64,000 nucleotides of DNA from Roseovarius sp. THAF27 (lineage in GTDB: Bacteria > Pseudomonadota > Alphaproteobacteria > Rhodobacterales > Rhodobacteraceae), in NCBI RefSeq assembly GCF_009363655.1, contig NZ_CP045393.1, positions 2,046,001 through 2,110,000 of the forward strand. The letters run 5' to 3'. Of the stretch, positions 46,919 through 58,369 are shown in pieces. Below the pieces are notes generated by a model, which searched no databases, had not been told where the DNA came from, and worked only from the letters and a program-made list of their open reading frames with translations. The translations under genes and the position numbers were made by a program. Each line of letters starts with the position of its first letter. Position 1 is the stretch's first letter.

Positions 46919-49900
46919 TCACCCCTTCTTGCCTTCCTTCACCTTCTCCGCCAGGTCGCGGGCGATGGCAAACGCGCCCTTGATCTTGTCGGCGTCCGAT
47001 TTCCAGCTGCGCTTGACCACGATCTTGTTGTCCTTGACCTTGGCCAGCCCCTTCTGGTCCTTGATGAAATCGACCAGCCCCTGCGGATTGGAAAACTTGT
47101 CGTTGTGGAACTGGATCGTCGCCCCCCGCGGCCCGCCATCCAGCTTGGCGATGCCGGCGCGCTTGCACATCGCCTTGATCCGCACCACCAGCATCAGCGT
47201 GTTCACCTCGCGCGGCAGCTTGCCGAACCGGTCGATCAGCTCGGCGGCGAAGCCTTCCAGTTCAACTTTGGTCGCCAAACCACTGAGACGGCGGTACAGT
47301 CCCAAGCGCACGTCCAGGTCGGGCACATACTCCTCGGGGATCAGCACCGGCACACCCAGGTTGATCTGCGGCGCCCATTGCTCATCGGCCTCGCTCAGCC
47401 CTTCCAGCTGACCCGACTTGATCTTGGCAATCGCCTCTTCCAGCATCGACTGGTAGAGCTCGTACCCCACGTCGCGCATCTGCCCGGACTGTTCCTCGCC
47501 CAAGAGGTTGCCCGCCCCGCGAATATCGAGGTCCTGGCTGGCCAGCGTGAACCCCGCGCCCAGCTGATCCAGACTTCCCAGCACCCGCAACCGCTTCTCG
47601 GCGCCGGGCGTCAGCCGCATCCGGGGCTTGGTCGTCAGGTACGCATAGGCTCGCGTTTTGGCCCGCCCCACGCGGCCCCTTATCTGGTAAAGCTGTGACA
47701 GGCCGAACATGTCGGCGCGGTGCACCACCATCGTGTTGGCGGTGGGAATATCGAGGCCCGATTCCACGATGGTTGTGGCCAAGAGCACATCGTACTTGCC
47801 GTCGTAGAAGGCGTTCATCCGCTCGTCGAGTTCCTTGGCCGCCATCTGCCCATGCGCCACGACAAAGCTGACCTCGGGCACCTGATCGCGCAGGAAGGCC
47901 TCGATCTCGGCGATGTCGCTGATCCGCGGCACCACGTAGAAACTCTGTCCGCCCCGGTAATGCTCGCGCAACAGCGCCTCGCGGATCGTCACCGTGTCGA
48001 ACTCGCTGACATAGGTGCGGATCGACAGCCGGTCGATGGGCGGCGTGCCGATGATGCTCAGGTCCCGCACGCCACTCAGGCTCAACTGCAAGGTCCGCGG
48101 GATCGGCGTCGCCGTCAGGGTCAGCACATGCACTTCCGAGCGCAGCGACTTCAGCCGCTCCTTGTGGGTCACGCCGAACCGCTGTTCCTCGTCGATCACC
48201 AGCAGGCCAAGGTTCTTGAACCGGATGTTCTTGGCCAGAAGCGCGTGCGTGCCCACCACGATATCCACCGTGCCATCGGCCAGCCCCGCGCGGGTCTTCG
48301 TGGCCTGGCTCGCGGGCACGAAGCGCGACAAGGGCGCCACCGACACCGGAAAGCCGCGAAACCTCTCGGCAAAGCTCTGGTAATGCTGCCGCGCCAGCAG
48401 GGTCGTCGGCGCGATCACCGCCACCTGCATCCCCGACATGGCGGCGATGAAGGCCGCACGCATCGCCACCTCGGTCTTGCCAAAGCCGACGTCGCCGCAG
48501 ATCAGCCGGTCCATCGGCGTGCCGCTGTCGAGGTCGGCCACCACGTCCTCGATGGCCCGCAACTGGTCGTCCGTCTCCTGGTACGGGAACCGGGCCGAGA
48601 ACGCCTCCCACGCGTGGTGCTCGGGCTCCAGCACAGGGGCCTTGCGCAACGCCCGCTCGGCGGCGATCCGGATCAGGCGGTCGGCCATCTCGCGGATGCG
48701 CTCCTTCAGCTTGGCCTTCTTGGCCTGCCACGCGCCGCCGCCCAGACGATCCAGCAGGCCCTCTTCATGGCCATAGCGGCTGAGCAGCTCGATATTCTCG
48801 ACCGGCAGGTAAAGCTTTGATTGCTCGGCATATTCCAGCAACAAGCACTCATGCGCCGCGCCCGCCGCGGTGACCACTTCCAGCCCCTTGTAGCGACCGA
48901 TCCCGTGATCGACATGCACCACCAGGTCGCCGGGCGACAGGCTCTGCGCCTCGGTCAGGAAGTTCTCGGCCCGCCGCCGCTTCTTGGGGGACCGGATCAA
49001 ACGGTCGCCGAGAATATCCTGCTCGGCGATCACCGTCATGCCGGGTGCGGTAAACCCGTGCTCCAGCCCCCAGACCGCCAGATGCAGCCCGCGCTTGCCG
49101 ATGGCCCCGGCGTTCTTCACCGTGACCGCGCCCAAGAGGCCCTCGTCTTCCAACAGCCCTTCCAACCGCTCCCGCGCGCCGTCGGAATAGGACGCGACCA
49201 GCACCGGCCCCTCGGCCATGCGCGCATCAACATGGTCTTTCAGGACACTGAAAAGGTTTATCTTTTCCTGTTGACGCTCGGGGGCGAAATTGCGCCCGAT
49301 GCGCCCGCCCGCGTCGATCACCCCCGGCCCCGGCGCCTGTGGCAAGGGCGACAAGGCCAGCACGCGGCGGTCGCCCAATGCGGCGCTCCAGGCGTCGTTG
49401 TCGAGATACAGCAGATCGGGCGCGATGGGCTTGTAGACGCTGTCTTCGCGGCCCTTCTGGGTCATGGCGTGCCTGCGGGCATCATACTGGTCGGCGATGG
49501 ACACCCACCGCGCCTCGCGCGCCGCCTCCACCTGATCATCCAGGCTGACCGGCGCGCCGGGAATATAGTCAAAGAGCGTCTCGAGCCGCTCGTGAAAGAG
49601 CGGCAGCCAATGCTCCATCCCGGCCTGCTTGCGCCCCGCGCTCACCGCCTCGTAAAGCGGGTCGTCACTGCCCGCCGCGCCGAACTCGATCCGGTAGTTC
49701 TGGCGAAAGCGCGTGATCGCGGCCTCGTCCAGAATGACCTCACTGACCGGAGCCAGCTCGATCCGGTCCAGCTTCTCGGTGGTGCGCTGCGTCGCAGGAT
49801 CGAACCGGCGCACACCGTCCAGCACATCGCCAAAGAGGTCCAGCCGCACCGGGCCGCTCTCGCCCGGCGGGTAGATGTCGATGATGCCCCCGCGCACGGC

Positions 49901-50365
49901 ATAATCGCCCGGCTCCATCACCGTGGGCGCCTGGGTAAAGCCCATCCGCACGAGGAAGGATTTCAGCGCCTCCTCGTCGATCTGGTAATCCACCTGCGCC
50001 GAGAACGCCGCCTCGCGCAACACCTCGCGCGCGGGCACGCGTTGCGTCGCGGCATTGAGGGTCGTCAGCAGGATGAACCGCGACGGCCCGCCATGCACCA
50101 GCCCCGCCAGCGTCGCCATCCGCGTGGCGGCGATATCGGCATTGGGCGACACCCGGTCGTAAGGCAGGCAATCCCAGCCGGGAAAGCGGATCACCGGCAT
50201 GTCGGGCGCGAAAAAGCGCAGCGCCTCCTCCATCGCCGCCATCCGCTTGTCGTCGCGCGCGACATGGATCACGGGGCCCTTCGCACGGGCGGCCTCGTCG
50301 AGGATCAGCTTGGCGTCGAAGCCTTCTGGCGCGCCGCCAACGGCGATACGGGTGCTGCCTGCCAT
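46919..50365 (-). CDS. mfd: Transcription-repair coupling factor Mfd
   Basis: A 1148-residue DNA translocase that removes stalled RNA polymerase and recruits UvrA. The N-terminal UvrB-like part includes LPYDRVSPNADIAATRM. The RNA-polymerase interaction domain contains GDLVVHVDHGIGRYKGLE. Helicase motifs: ICGDVGFGKTEVAMRA (Walker A), VIDEEQRFGV (Walker B), LTATPIPRTLQLS. The TRCF C-terminus has LDVRLGLYRRLSGL. Transcribed leftward. Confidence 0.97.
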   Translation of the reverse strand: MAGSTRIAVGGAPEGFDAKLILDEAARAKGPVIHVARDDKRMAAMEEALRFFAPDMPVIRFPGWDCLPYDRVSPNADIAATRMATLAGLVHGGPSRFILLTTLNAATQRVPAREVLREAAFSAQVDYQIDEEALKSFLVRMGFTQAPTVMEPGDYAVRGGIIDIYPPGESGPVRLDLFGDVLDGVRRFDPATQRTTEKLDRIELAPVSEVILDEAAITRFRQNYRIEFGAAGSDDPLYEAVSAGRKQAGMEHWLPLFHERLETLFDYIPGAPVSLDDQVEAAREARWVSIADQYDARRHAMTQKGREDSVYKPIAPDLLYLDNDAWSAALGDRRVLALSPLPQAPGPGVIDAGGRIGRNFAPERQQEKINLFSVLKDHVDARMAEGPVLVASYSDGARERLEGLLEDEGLLGAVTVKNAGAIGKRGLHLAVWGLEHGFTAPGMTVIAEQDILGDRLIRSPKKRRRAENFLTEAQSLSPGDLVVHVDHGIGRYKGLEVVTAAGAAHECLLLEYAEQSKLYLPVENIELLSRYGHEEGLLDRLGGGAWQAKKAKLKERIREMADRLIRIAAERALRKAPVLEPEHHAWEAFSARFPYQETDDQLRAIEDVVADLDSGTPMDRLICGDVGFGKTEVAMRAAFIAAMSGMQVAVIAPTTLLARQHYQSFAERFRGFPVSVAPLSRFVPASQATKTRAGLADGTVDIVVGTHALLAKNIRFKNLGLLVIDEEQRFGVTHKERLKSLRSEVHVLTLTATPIPRTLQLSLSGVRDLSIIGTPPIDRLSIRTYVSEFDTVTIREALLREHYRGGQSFYVVPRISDIAEIEAFLRDQVPEVSFVVAHGQMAAKELDERMNAFYDGKYDVLLATTIVESGLDIPTANTMVVHRADMFGLSQLYQIRGRVGRAKTRAYAYLTTKPRMRLTPGAEKRLRVLGSLDQLGAGFTLASQDLDIRGAGNLLGEEQSGQMRDVGYELYQSMLEEAIAKIKSGQLEGLSEADEQWAPQINLGVPVLIPEEYVPDLDVRLGLYRRLSGLATKVELEGFAAELIDRFGKLPREVNTLMLVVRIKAMCKRAGIAKLDGGPRGATIQFHNDKFSNPQGLVDFIKDQKGLAKVKDNKIVVKRSWKSDADKIKGAFAIARDLAEKVKEGKKG

Positions 50366-50375
50366 GCCCGGCCCC

Positions 50376-50903
50376 TCAGCCGCCCAGCACGCCGGTCGAC
50401 ATGTTGACCAGCATACCCCACATCGCGGTCACCAGGATCGACAGGATGCCCACCAGCTGCGTGGCGATGCGGTGATAATGCATCCGCTTGTAAAGCGCCG
50501 CGCCCACCAGTTCGTCCCGGGTGATGCGGTGCGCCGTGAAGACGGCCATCAGTGCCACCAGCGTCATCGGAAACCCCAGCAGGAACAGCGCCTGGCTGAA
50601 CTCGTTGCCGTAAACGAAGCCCAGCAGCGCCGCCGAGGTCAGAACGAAACAGATGAACCCCGCCATCAGCAGCCCGGTCTCACGCGCGATGTAAAGGATG
50701 CGGTTGCAGTTGATGCGCACCATGTCGTGCAGGTCCACGACGCCCTGCTCGTCGCCGCCCTTGGCCCGCTGCACCATGTCCCACGGCACGCCCAGCACCC
50801 AGTGGCTGGTCGACGACCACAGCACCGCCAGAACGATCCAGAACCACAGGTTGCTGAAGCTGCGCATGTCGATCAGCTCGAAAATCGTCTCGATCAGGTC
50901 CAA
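50376..50903 (-). CDS. Membrane protein annotated in relatives as a component of the SufBCD complex
   Basis: 175 residues with about four helices (LWFWIVLAVLWSSTSHWVLG, GLLMAGFICFVLTSAALLGFVY, ALFLLGFPMTLVALMAVFTA, VGILSILVTAMWGMLVNM). It starts at TTG 50903 (DLIETIFELIDMRSFSNLWF), the conserved N-terminus in Rhodobacterales, with GAGG upstream. The SufBCD name is a database label, and I see no sequence evidence for it. Confidence 0.75.
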   Translation of the reverse strand: MDLIETIFELIDMRSFSNLWFWIVLAVLWSSTSHWVLGVPWDMVQRAKGGDEQGVVDLHDMVRINCNRILYIARETGLLMAGFICFVLTSAALLGFVYGNEFSQALFLLGFPMTLVALMAVFTAHRITRDELVGAALYKRMHYHRIATQLVGILSILVTAMWGMLVNMSTGVLGG

Positions 50904-51043
50904 TGCCGGTGCCTCGTTGCGTCGTTGCGCTGTGCCGCGCTCTATCCGGGCACCTCTTAGCGCCGCTTGGCGCCAATTCCTACCCTTGAGATGGCGGAAT
51001 TTCCATGCCACTCAGAAGGCGCATCAGAAAAAGGATGGCAACC

Positions 51044-52042
51044 ATGCGTCCCACCCAAGGGCCCTTTCCCGTCACGCGCCTGCGGCGCACCCGCGCCACC
51101 CCGGCGATCCGCGCGCTGGTGGCGCAGAACACGCTGACCCCGGCCGACCTGATCTGGCCCGTGTTCGTGCGCGACGGGGACGGCGTCGAGGAACCCGTGC
51201 CCTCCATGCCCGGCGTCCTGCGCCGCAGCGTCGACCGCGTGGTCGAGGCCGCCCGCGAGGCGCACGGCCTTGGCATCCCCGCCATCTGCCTCTTCCCCTA
51301 TACCTCGGCGCAGAACCGAACCTCGGATTGCGCCGAGGCGTGGAACCCCGACAACCTTTCCAACCGCGCGACGCGGGCGATCAAGGATGCGGTGCCCGAC
51401 ATCGCCATCATGACCGATGTGGCGCTCGACCCCTATTCCGATACCGGCCATGACGGCTTTGTCGTGGACGGCGAGATCCTCAACGACGAAACCATCGAGG
51501 CGCTCGTGAAACAGGCCCTCAGCCAGGCCGCGGCGGGCGTCGATATCATCGGCCCCTCGGACATGATGGACGGCCGCATCGGCGCCCTGCGCGCGGCGCT
51601 GGAATCCGAAGGCCACAAGAACACGCTTCTGCTCAGTTACGCCGCCAAGTACGCCAGCGCCTTCTACGGCCCCTTCCGCGATGCGGTCGGCGCATCGGGC
51701 GCACTCAAGGGCGACAAGAAAACCTACCAGATGGACCCGGCCAATTCCGACGAGGCGCTGCGCTGCGTCGCCCGCGACCTTTCCGAGGGCGCCGACATGG
51801 TCATGGTCAAGCCCGGCCTGCCCTATCTCGATATCTGCCGCCGGGTGAAGGACACCTTCGGCGCGCCCACCTACGCCTACCAGGTGTCGGGCGAGTACGC
51901 GATGATCCAGGCCGCCGCGCAGAACGGCTGGATCGACCACGACCGCGCCATGGTCGAAAGCCTGATGGCCTTCAAACGCGCCGGCTGCGACGGGATTCTC
52001 ACCTATTTCGCCCCCGCCGTGGCACGGATGCTGAACGGCTGA
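51044..52042 (+). CDS. hemB: Delta-aminolevulinic acid dehydratase (porphobilinogen synthase)
   Basis: 332 residues; it condenses two 5-aminolevulinate molecules in tetrapyrrole synthesis. Active-site lysines are in LSYAAKYASAFYGPFRDA and ADMVMVKPGLPYLDI. The metal-site segment is DVALDPYSDTGHDG: the three zinc cysteines are replaced, as in the Rhodobacter-type enzyme. The ATG at 51044 has AAGG at proper spacing; ATGs at 51005 and 51035 are less suited. Confidence 0.95.
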   Translation: MRPTQGPFPVTRLRRTRATPAIRALVAQNTLTPADLIWPVFVRDGDGVEEPVPSMPGVLRRSVDRVVEAAREAHGLGIPAICLFPYTSAQNRTSDCAEAWNPDNLSNRATRAIKDAVPDIAIMTDVALDPYSDTGHDGFVVDGEILNDETIEALVKQALSQAAAGVDIIGPSDMMDGRIGALRAALESEGHKNTLLLSYAAKYASAFYGPFRDAVGASGALKGDKKTYQMDPANSDEALRCVARDLSEGADMVMVKPGLPYLDICRRVKDTFGAPTYAYQVSGEYAMIQAAAQNGWIDHDRAMVESLMAFKRAGCDGILTYFAPAVARMLNG

Positions 52043-52074
52043 CACAAGCGCGGGTTCTCGCTTATGCCCAAGTG

Positions 52075-52091
52075 CACCACAATCTGTGGTG
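52075..52091 (+). terminator. Small hairpin after hemB
   Basis: CACCACA-ATC-TGTGGTG, a 7-bp stem with a 3-nt loop, 32 bases after the hemB stop. No T-run; weak evidence. Confidence 0.35.
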
Positions 52092-52178
52092 ACACCGCCG
52101 GCGATAGCCCCTATACTCAGCCCCAGACCGGCAATTTCAAAAGACCGGCCAACGATCAGGCAACGAACAGGCAGTATC

Positions 52179-52739
52179 ATGAAAAACCTTTCCCGGCGAA
52201 GCTTCACGCTCGGCGCATTGGCCGCGTCCCCCCTTCTGGCCGCTTGCGGCAACGGGGTCGGCAGCGTCGGCTCGCAAAAGATCGACGCCCGCGTTAACTC
52301 GACGCTCAATTACCTTTACCAACGCTATCCCCAGACCCGCGACATCTCGAACAAGTCGGTGGGCCAGCTGGTCATGCCGCTGATCACCGAGGGCGGCTTC
52401 ATCGTCGGCGGCGGCTATGGCCGGGGCGCCCTGCGCGTCGGCGGCGTCAGCGTCGATTACTATTCCGCCACCAAGGGCAGTGTCGGGCTGCAGATCGGGG
52501 CACAGCAATTCGCCCATGTCCTGTTCTTCATGACCGAGGATTCGCTGGCCAACTTCCGCCGCGCCTCCGGCTGGGTCGCGGGCGCCGATATCGAATACGT
52601 GTTCTCGGACCAGGGCGAGAACCTGCGCGCCGACACCACCACCGCCAGCTCGCCGGTGCTTGCGGTGATCTTCGGCCAGGCCGGTGCGCTGATCGGCGCG
52701 TCGCTGGAAGGCATCAAGTACACCCGCATCATTCCCTGA
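52179..52739 (+). CDS. Tat-exported SYLF (YSC84) domain lipoprotein
   Basis: 186 residues. The signal has a twin-arginine motif (LSRRSFTLGALAASPLLAAC) and a lipobox (LAAC), so it is probably sent folded through Tat and lipidated. The SYLF lipid-binding domain follows (VGQLVMPLITEGGFIVGGGYGRGALRVGG, SVGLQIGAQQFAHVLFFMTE, GENLRADTTTASSPVLAVIFGQAG). ATG 52179 chosen because it starts the signal. Confidence 0.88.
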   Translation: MKNLSRRSFTLGALAASPLLAACGNGVGSVGSQKIDARVNSTLNYLYQRYPQTRDISNKSVGQLVMPLITEGGFIVGGGYGRGALRVGGVSVDYYSATKGSVGLQIGAQQFAHVLFFMTEDSLANFRRASGWVAGADIEYVFSDQGENLRADTTTASSPVLAVIFGQAGALIGASLEGIKYTRIIP

Positions 52740-52834
52740 CGACCGCGCGGGGATTGAACCGCCCCGGGACGGCGACCGACCCATGAAGGGCGCGTGAACA
52801 CCTCGCGCGCTCTGTGTCACGAAAGAGGTCGCCC

Positions 52835-53290
52835 ATGCCCCGTACCGCAGCACTTGCCGCGCTTGTCACCCTCTGCACCGCGGCCCATGCCGCCGCCTGC
52901 GCCCTGCCGCCGCCGGTCTGCGAGGTCCCGAACGGCCAGCGTGCCACGCTCGAACATGCCAGCGGCAGCACCGTCCTCTTCTCGCAGCTTGATCCCGACG
53001 CCACGGGATACCGGCCGACCTATGTTCTGGTAGATTGCAGCAAGCGGCAGGCCGTGGCCCTGGGGCACCTGCCGGAAGGGGCCGATGACTCCGCAAGCCA
53101 GACCCATTTCGATGGCCGCATGGTGATGGATCTCGAAGTCTCGGCCGGCGCGCGCCCCCGGCTGGGCCAGGTGCATCGCCAGCTTCAGCGGATGGGCTTG
53201 CGCAGCAAACGCTTCACCCTGCTGAAATCCCATTGCGGCTGCGCCCTGCCCGACATTCCCCCGCCGCCCGCGAACTGCCCGACCTACTGA
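52835..53290 (+). CDS. Secreted hypothetical protein
   Basis: 151 residues with a signal peptide (MPRTAALAALVTLCTAAHAA) and cysteines at the ends of the mature part (CALPPPVCEVPNG; SHCGCALPDIPPPPANCPTY), probably disulfide-bonded. A GAGG site is upstream of ATG 52835; a GTG 21 bases earlier is also in frame. Convergent with the BrnA-like gene. Function unknown. Confidence 0.7.
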   Translation: MPRTAALAALVTLCTAAHAAACALPPPVCEVPNGQRATLEHASGSTVLFSQLDPDATGYRPTYVLVDCSKRQAVALGHLPEGADDSASQTHFDGRMVMDLEVSAGARPRLGQVHRQLQRMGLRSKRFTLLKSHCGCALPDIPPPPANCPTY

Positions 53291-53311
53291 TCGGGGCGCG
53301 GGCGGCGCGCC

Positions 53312-53779
53312 TCATTCCGCGCCATCGCCGAAATCTATCGTGATCCCTGGCAGCGGGGTGTCGTCGCCCTCCTCCGTCGCGCCCACATCCGCCTCGTCCC
53401 CGTTCCGCCGCCGGGCGCGCTGCTCTTTCAGCATCTCCATCTGCCGGTTCAGGTATTCGGCAAATTGCGGTCCCGCGCCGTTCTCGTCCCAATGCGCATA
53501 GACCCGTCCCTCGATCAGGGCCAGCCAGTACAGCCGCAGCACCCGGTTGATGCGCGCGCCATAGCCGGGGCCAAGGCGGCGGAACCATTTCACCATGTCG
53601 CTGTCCAGCCGGATGGTGACCCGCGTTTTCGGGCGCGCGATCGGTTCGCGGCTTTCCAGCCCCTGCCACTCCTCGGGCAGGGATCGGTCCAGCCAGTGCT
53701 CGGTCAGCGATTCCTGCAATTGTCGCAGTTCGTCCATCAACGCGGCGCGGTTGTTCTGCGGCGGCGGCGTGCGGCGCAT
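53312..53779 (-). CDS. Orphan BrnA-like antitoxin (ribbon-helix-helix)
   Basis: 155 residues. The central KTRVTIRLDSDMVKWFRRLGPGYGARINRVLRLYW matches the RHH DNA-binding domain of BrnA/CopG-type antitoxins. A helical, acidic C-terminus follows. An AAGGAA site precedes ATG 53779. No BrnT toxin is next to it: the downstream neighbour is convergent and the upstream neighbour is usg. Three phased repeats lie in its upstream region, so it may regulate itself or other genes. Confidence 0.75.
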   Translation of the reverse strand: MRRTPPPQNNRAALMDELRQLQESLTEHWLDRSLPEEWQGLESREPIARPKTRVTIRLDSDMVKWFRRLGPGYGARINRVLRLYWLALIEGRVYAHWDENGAGPQFAEYLNRQMEMLKEQRARRRNGDEADVGATEEGDDTPLPGITIDFGDGAE

Positions 53780-53866
53780 CGGGGGTTCCTTTCAACGGGA
53801 GGACACGGGGGGTGAATGCCCGTCATCCTGCCGCCGAGACGTTAACGCCGCTTGGCGGCACCGCCC

Positions 53867-53896
53867 GGTGCACGGGGGGTGTACGCGGGGTGCACG
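53867..53896. promoter_or_regulatory. Three GGTGYACG repeats at 11-bp spacing upstream of the BrnA-like gene
   Basis: GGTGCACG (53867), GGTGTACG (53878) and GGTGCACG (53889) are exactly 11 bases apart, about one helical turn. RHH proteins often bind such tandem sites side by side. A separate palindrome TCGGTTAACCGA lies at 53932-53943. Confidence 0.55.
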
Positions 53897-53949
53897 CCTG
53901 TCACCCCCGCGATTTCGGCCCGTTGCGCGGATCGGTTAACCGACCGTGC

Positions 53950-54231
53950 TCAGTTCATGTAAAACTCGCCGGTCACCTGCCGCCATTCGCCGGGGCTGAT
54001 CATCTTGCGGTGGATGAACTGCACCGAATGCAGCGGTCCGTCGATTTCGTCCTGCCAGAATTCGATGAACTTGAACAGCTTGGGATGGTCCGGGGCAAGA
54101 TCATAGTCCTGCCAGACGAAGGTATTGATAACATGCGCATAATCCGGCATGTGGTAATAAAATTCCGCCGTCGTCAGGCCATAGCCTTTCAGCATCAGTT
54201 CGGTTTCCGAAAGCTCCGTCGTGTTATCCAT
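53950..54231 (-). CDS. Usg-like family protein
   Basis: A 93-residue small soluble protein of the Usg family (TELMLKGYGLTTAEFYYHMPDYAHVINTFVWQDYDLAPDHPKL, FWQDEIDGPLHSVQF). The family was named for genes near pyrimidine or trp loci; its function is unknown. The A+T-rich 54232-54422 gap holds its promoter and that of divergent gyrA. Confidence 0.85.
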   Translation of the reverse strand: MDNTTELSETELMLKGYGLTTAEFYYHMPDYAHVINTFVWQDYDLAPDHPKLFKFIEFWQDEIDGPLHSVQFIHRKMISPGEWRQVTGEFYMN

Positions 54232-54348
54232 GTTGGCACCACTCTTATTGTTATGAATCAGAGTGTGGCACGAAATAATTAGTTTTCAATAAAAACAGCA
54301 TGTTATCACCCTGCCCGGCTGGCTGCCAAAGGTCGGGGACACGGGCCA

Positions 54349-54378
54349 TTGCACCCCATATCCTGCCTCTGGTATAGT
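54349..54378 (+). promoter_or_regulatory. gyrA: Predicted gyrA promoter
   Basis: TTGCAC (54349-54354), an 18-bp spacer and TATAGT (54373-54378), 44 bases before the gyrA GTG. Pattern match in an A+T-rich gap. Confidence 0.45.
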
Positions 54379-54422
54379 TTCGTTAACAAGATATAGACAA
54401 ATGCGACAGGACGGGACAGCAC

Positions 54423-57185
<2,763 letters not shown>

Positions 57186-57305
57186 GCCGATGACCTGCCG
57201 TGCAATTCGCGTGGTTTCGAACGAATTCTGCCCCAATTTTTCGGCAAAAAAAGGTCAAGGAAACTCCGGGCTTTTGCTGCCCCCGGGGTAGGGTTTTTCG
57301 CCTTG

Positions 57306-57935
57306 GTGCAAAGACGGCAACGCTGGGTCGAATACACGGGTCTGAATTTGATCCGAATCGTCATCGGATCGTATTTCATGGCAATCGCGCTTGGCCTGAT
57401 CTCCGGTGTGGTGCCGCCCGCGTTGTTCCTGTCGTTTACCGACCCGCAGACGGCTGACCTGATTGGCACCGTTCTGCTGTTTTCCGTCACCGCCGTATTC
57501 ATGCTTGGGCTGTGGTTGCGACTGACATCTTTGATGCTGGCGATCTTCGTGTTTGCCACCAGCGTGGCGCAGAACCTGGTGCTGGCCGATACGCCGCTGG
57601 TCGAGCCGTTCTGGCGCGATCTGGCGCTCGTCGGTGCCGTCCTTCTGAGCTACACCGGCCTGAAACGGACCGAAATCAGCCGGGCCGCATTTGTATGGCG
57701 CCGCAGCACGCCGCGGCTGCGCAACGATCAGGTGGTGGTGCCGCGCCGCGTGACAGCGGGGGCAACCGCCGCGGACCGGGCACAACAGCGGGCGCGGACG
57801 ACATCCGCGATGCAGCCATTGACCAGGACACAAGCCGTATCGCCCCAGCCTGCACTGGAACGCCAGAAACCCAGGCTGGTCTCGGCGACGCATGGCGACA
57901 GTGACGAGGTCGAGAACATCTTCGCCGCCCTGTGA
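57306..57935 (+). CDS. DoxX-like membrane protein
   Basis: About 209 residues. Four predicted helices (LNLIRIVIGSYFMAIALGLISG, LIGTVLLFSVTAVFMLGLWL, LTSLMLAIFVFATSVAQNLVLA, LALVGAVLLSYTGL) resemble the DoxX family. A disordered tail (RRVTAGATAADRAQQRARTTSA) follows. Start is uncertain between TTG 57303 and GTG 57306. First gene after gyrA, leading into a polysaccharide region. Confidence 0.7.
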   Translation: MQRRQRWVEYTGLNLIRIVIGSYFMAIALGLISGVVPPALFLSFTDPQTADLIGTVLLFSVTAVFMLGLWLRLTSLMLAIFVFATSVAQNLVLADTPLVEPFWRDLALVGAVLLSYTGLKRTEISRAAFVWRRSTPRLRNDQVVVPRRVTAGATAADRAQQRARTTSAMQPLTRTQAVSPQPALERQKPRLVSATHGDSDEVENIFAAL

Positions 57936-58018
57936 CGATCGCGACGCTCGCACCCGGCAACGATTTCGCAACGGTTTGCTGTCAGTCTGCCTGCGTTCGA
58001 CCAGGGGCGTTGCGCGAC

Positions 58019-58369
58019 ATGAACATCTACACCTGCCAGATAGACCTGAAAAAAGACGCGCAAGCGATGTTGTTCGCAGCCGCGCTCGACAACTGGATGT
58101 CCCATCTGCAGGCGGCCGGTGTTGTCGGCCAATGGTCGCTCGTCCGGCGCAAGCTCAACCTTGCATCCGACAGCTTTCGCGATTTCCTTTTGAGGATCGA
58201 GGTGGCCGACCTCGCGCAGCTTGATCAGGCCTTTCGATGGGTCGGACAACAGGGTGACGAGGCGGAGACGCTCTACACACGGATGCACGACATGATCGAC
58301 ACCGCCGACTATGCGCTGTACCGCCCATTTCCCGACCCCGAGCGCGCAGAGCGGCTGGCCATAATCTAA
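58019..58369 (+). CDS. DUF6614-type protein
   Basis: 116 residues, no membrane helix. LKKDAQAMLFAAALDNWMSHLQAAGVV, SLVRRKLNLASDSFRDFLLRIEVADLAQLDQAF matches a small family known as DUF6614 in related bacteria. Its stop abuts the convergent export gene at 58370. Function unknown. Confidence 0.65.
   Translation: MNIYTCQIDLKKDAQAMLFAAALDNWMSHLQAAGVVGQWSLVRRKLNLASDSFRDFLLRIEVADLAQLDQAFRWVGQQGDEAETLYTRMHDMIDTADYALYRPFPDPERAERLAII

Noticed and set aside
53465..53815. Possible BrnT toxin opposite the BrnA-like gene
   Set aside because: The plus-strand frame is antisense to the antitoxin and has no BrnT features.
53867..53896. CRISPR-like array
   Set aside because: Only three 8-base units with 3-base gaps; far too short for repeats and spacers.
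57266..57298. Terminator after gyrA
   Set aside because: A CCGGG / CCCGG stem precedes a T-run, but the stem is 5 bp, the run is separated from it, and it overlaps the ribosome-site region of the DoxX-like gene; too weak to list.
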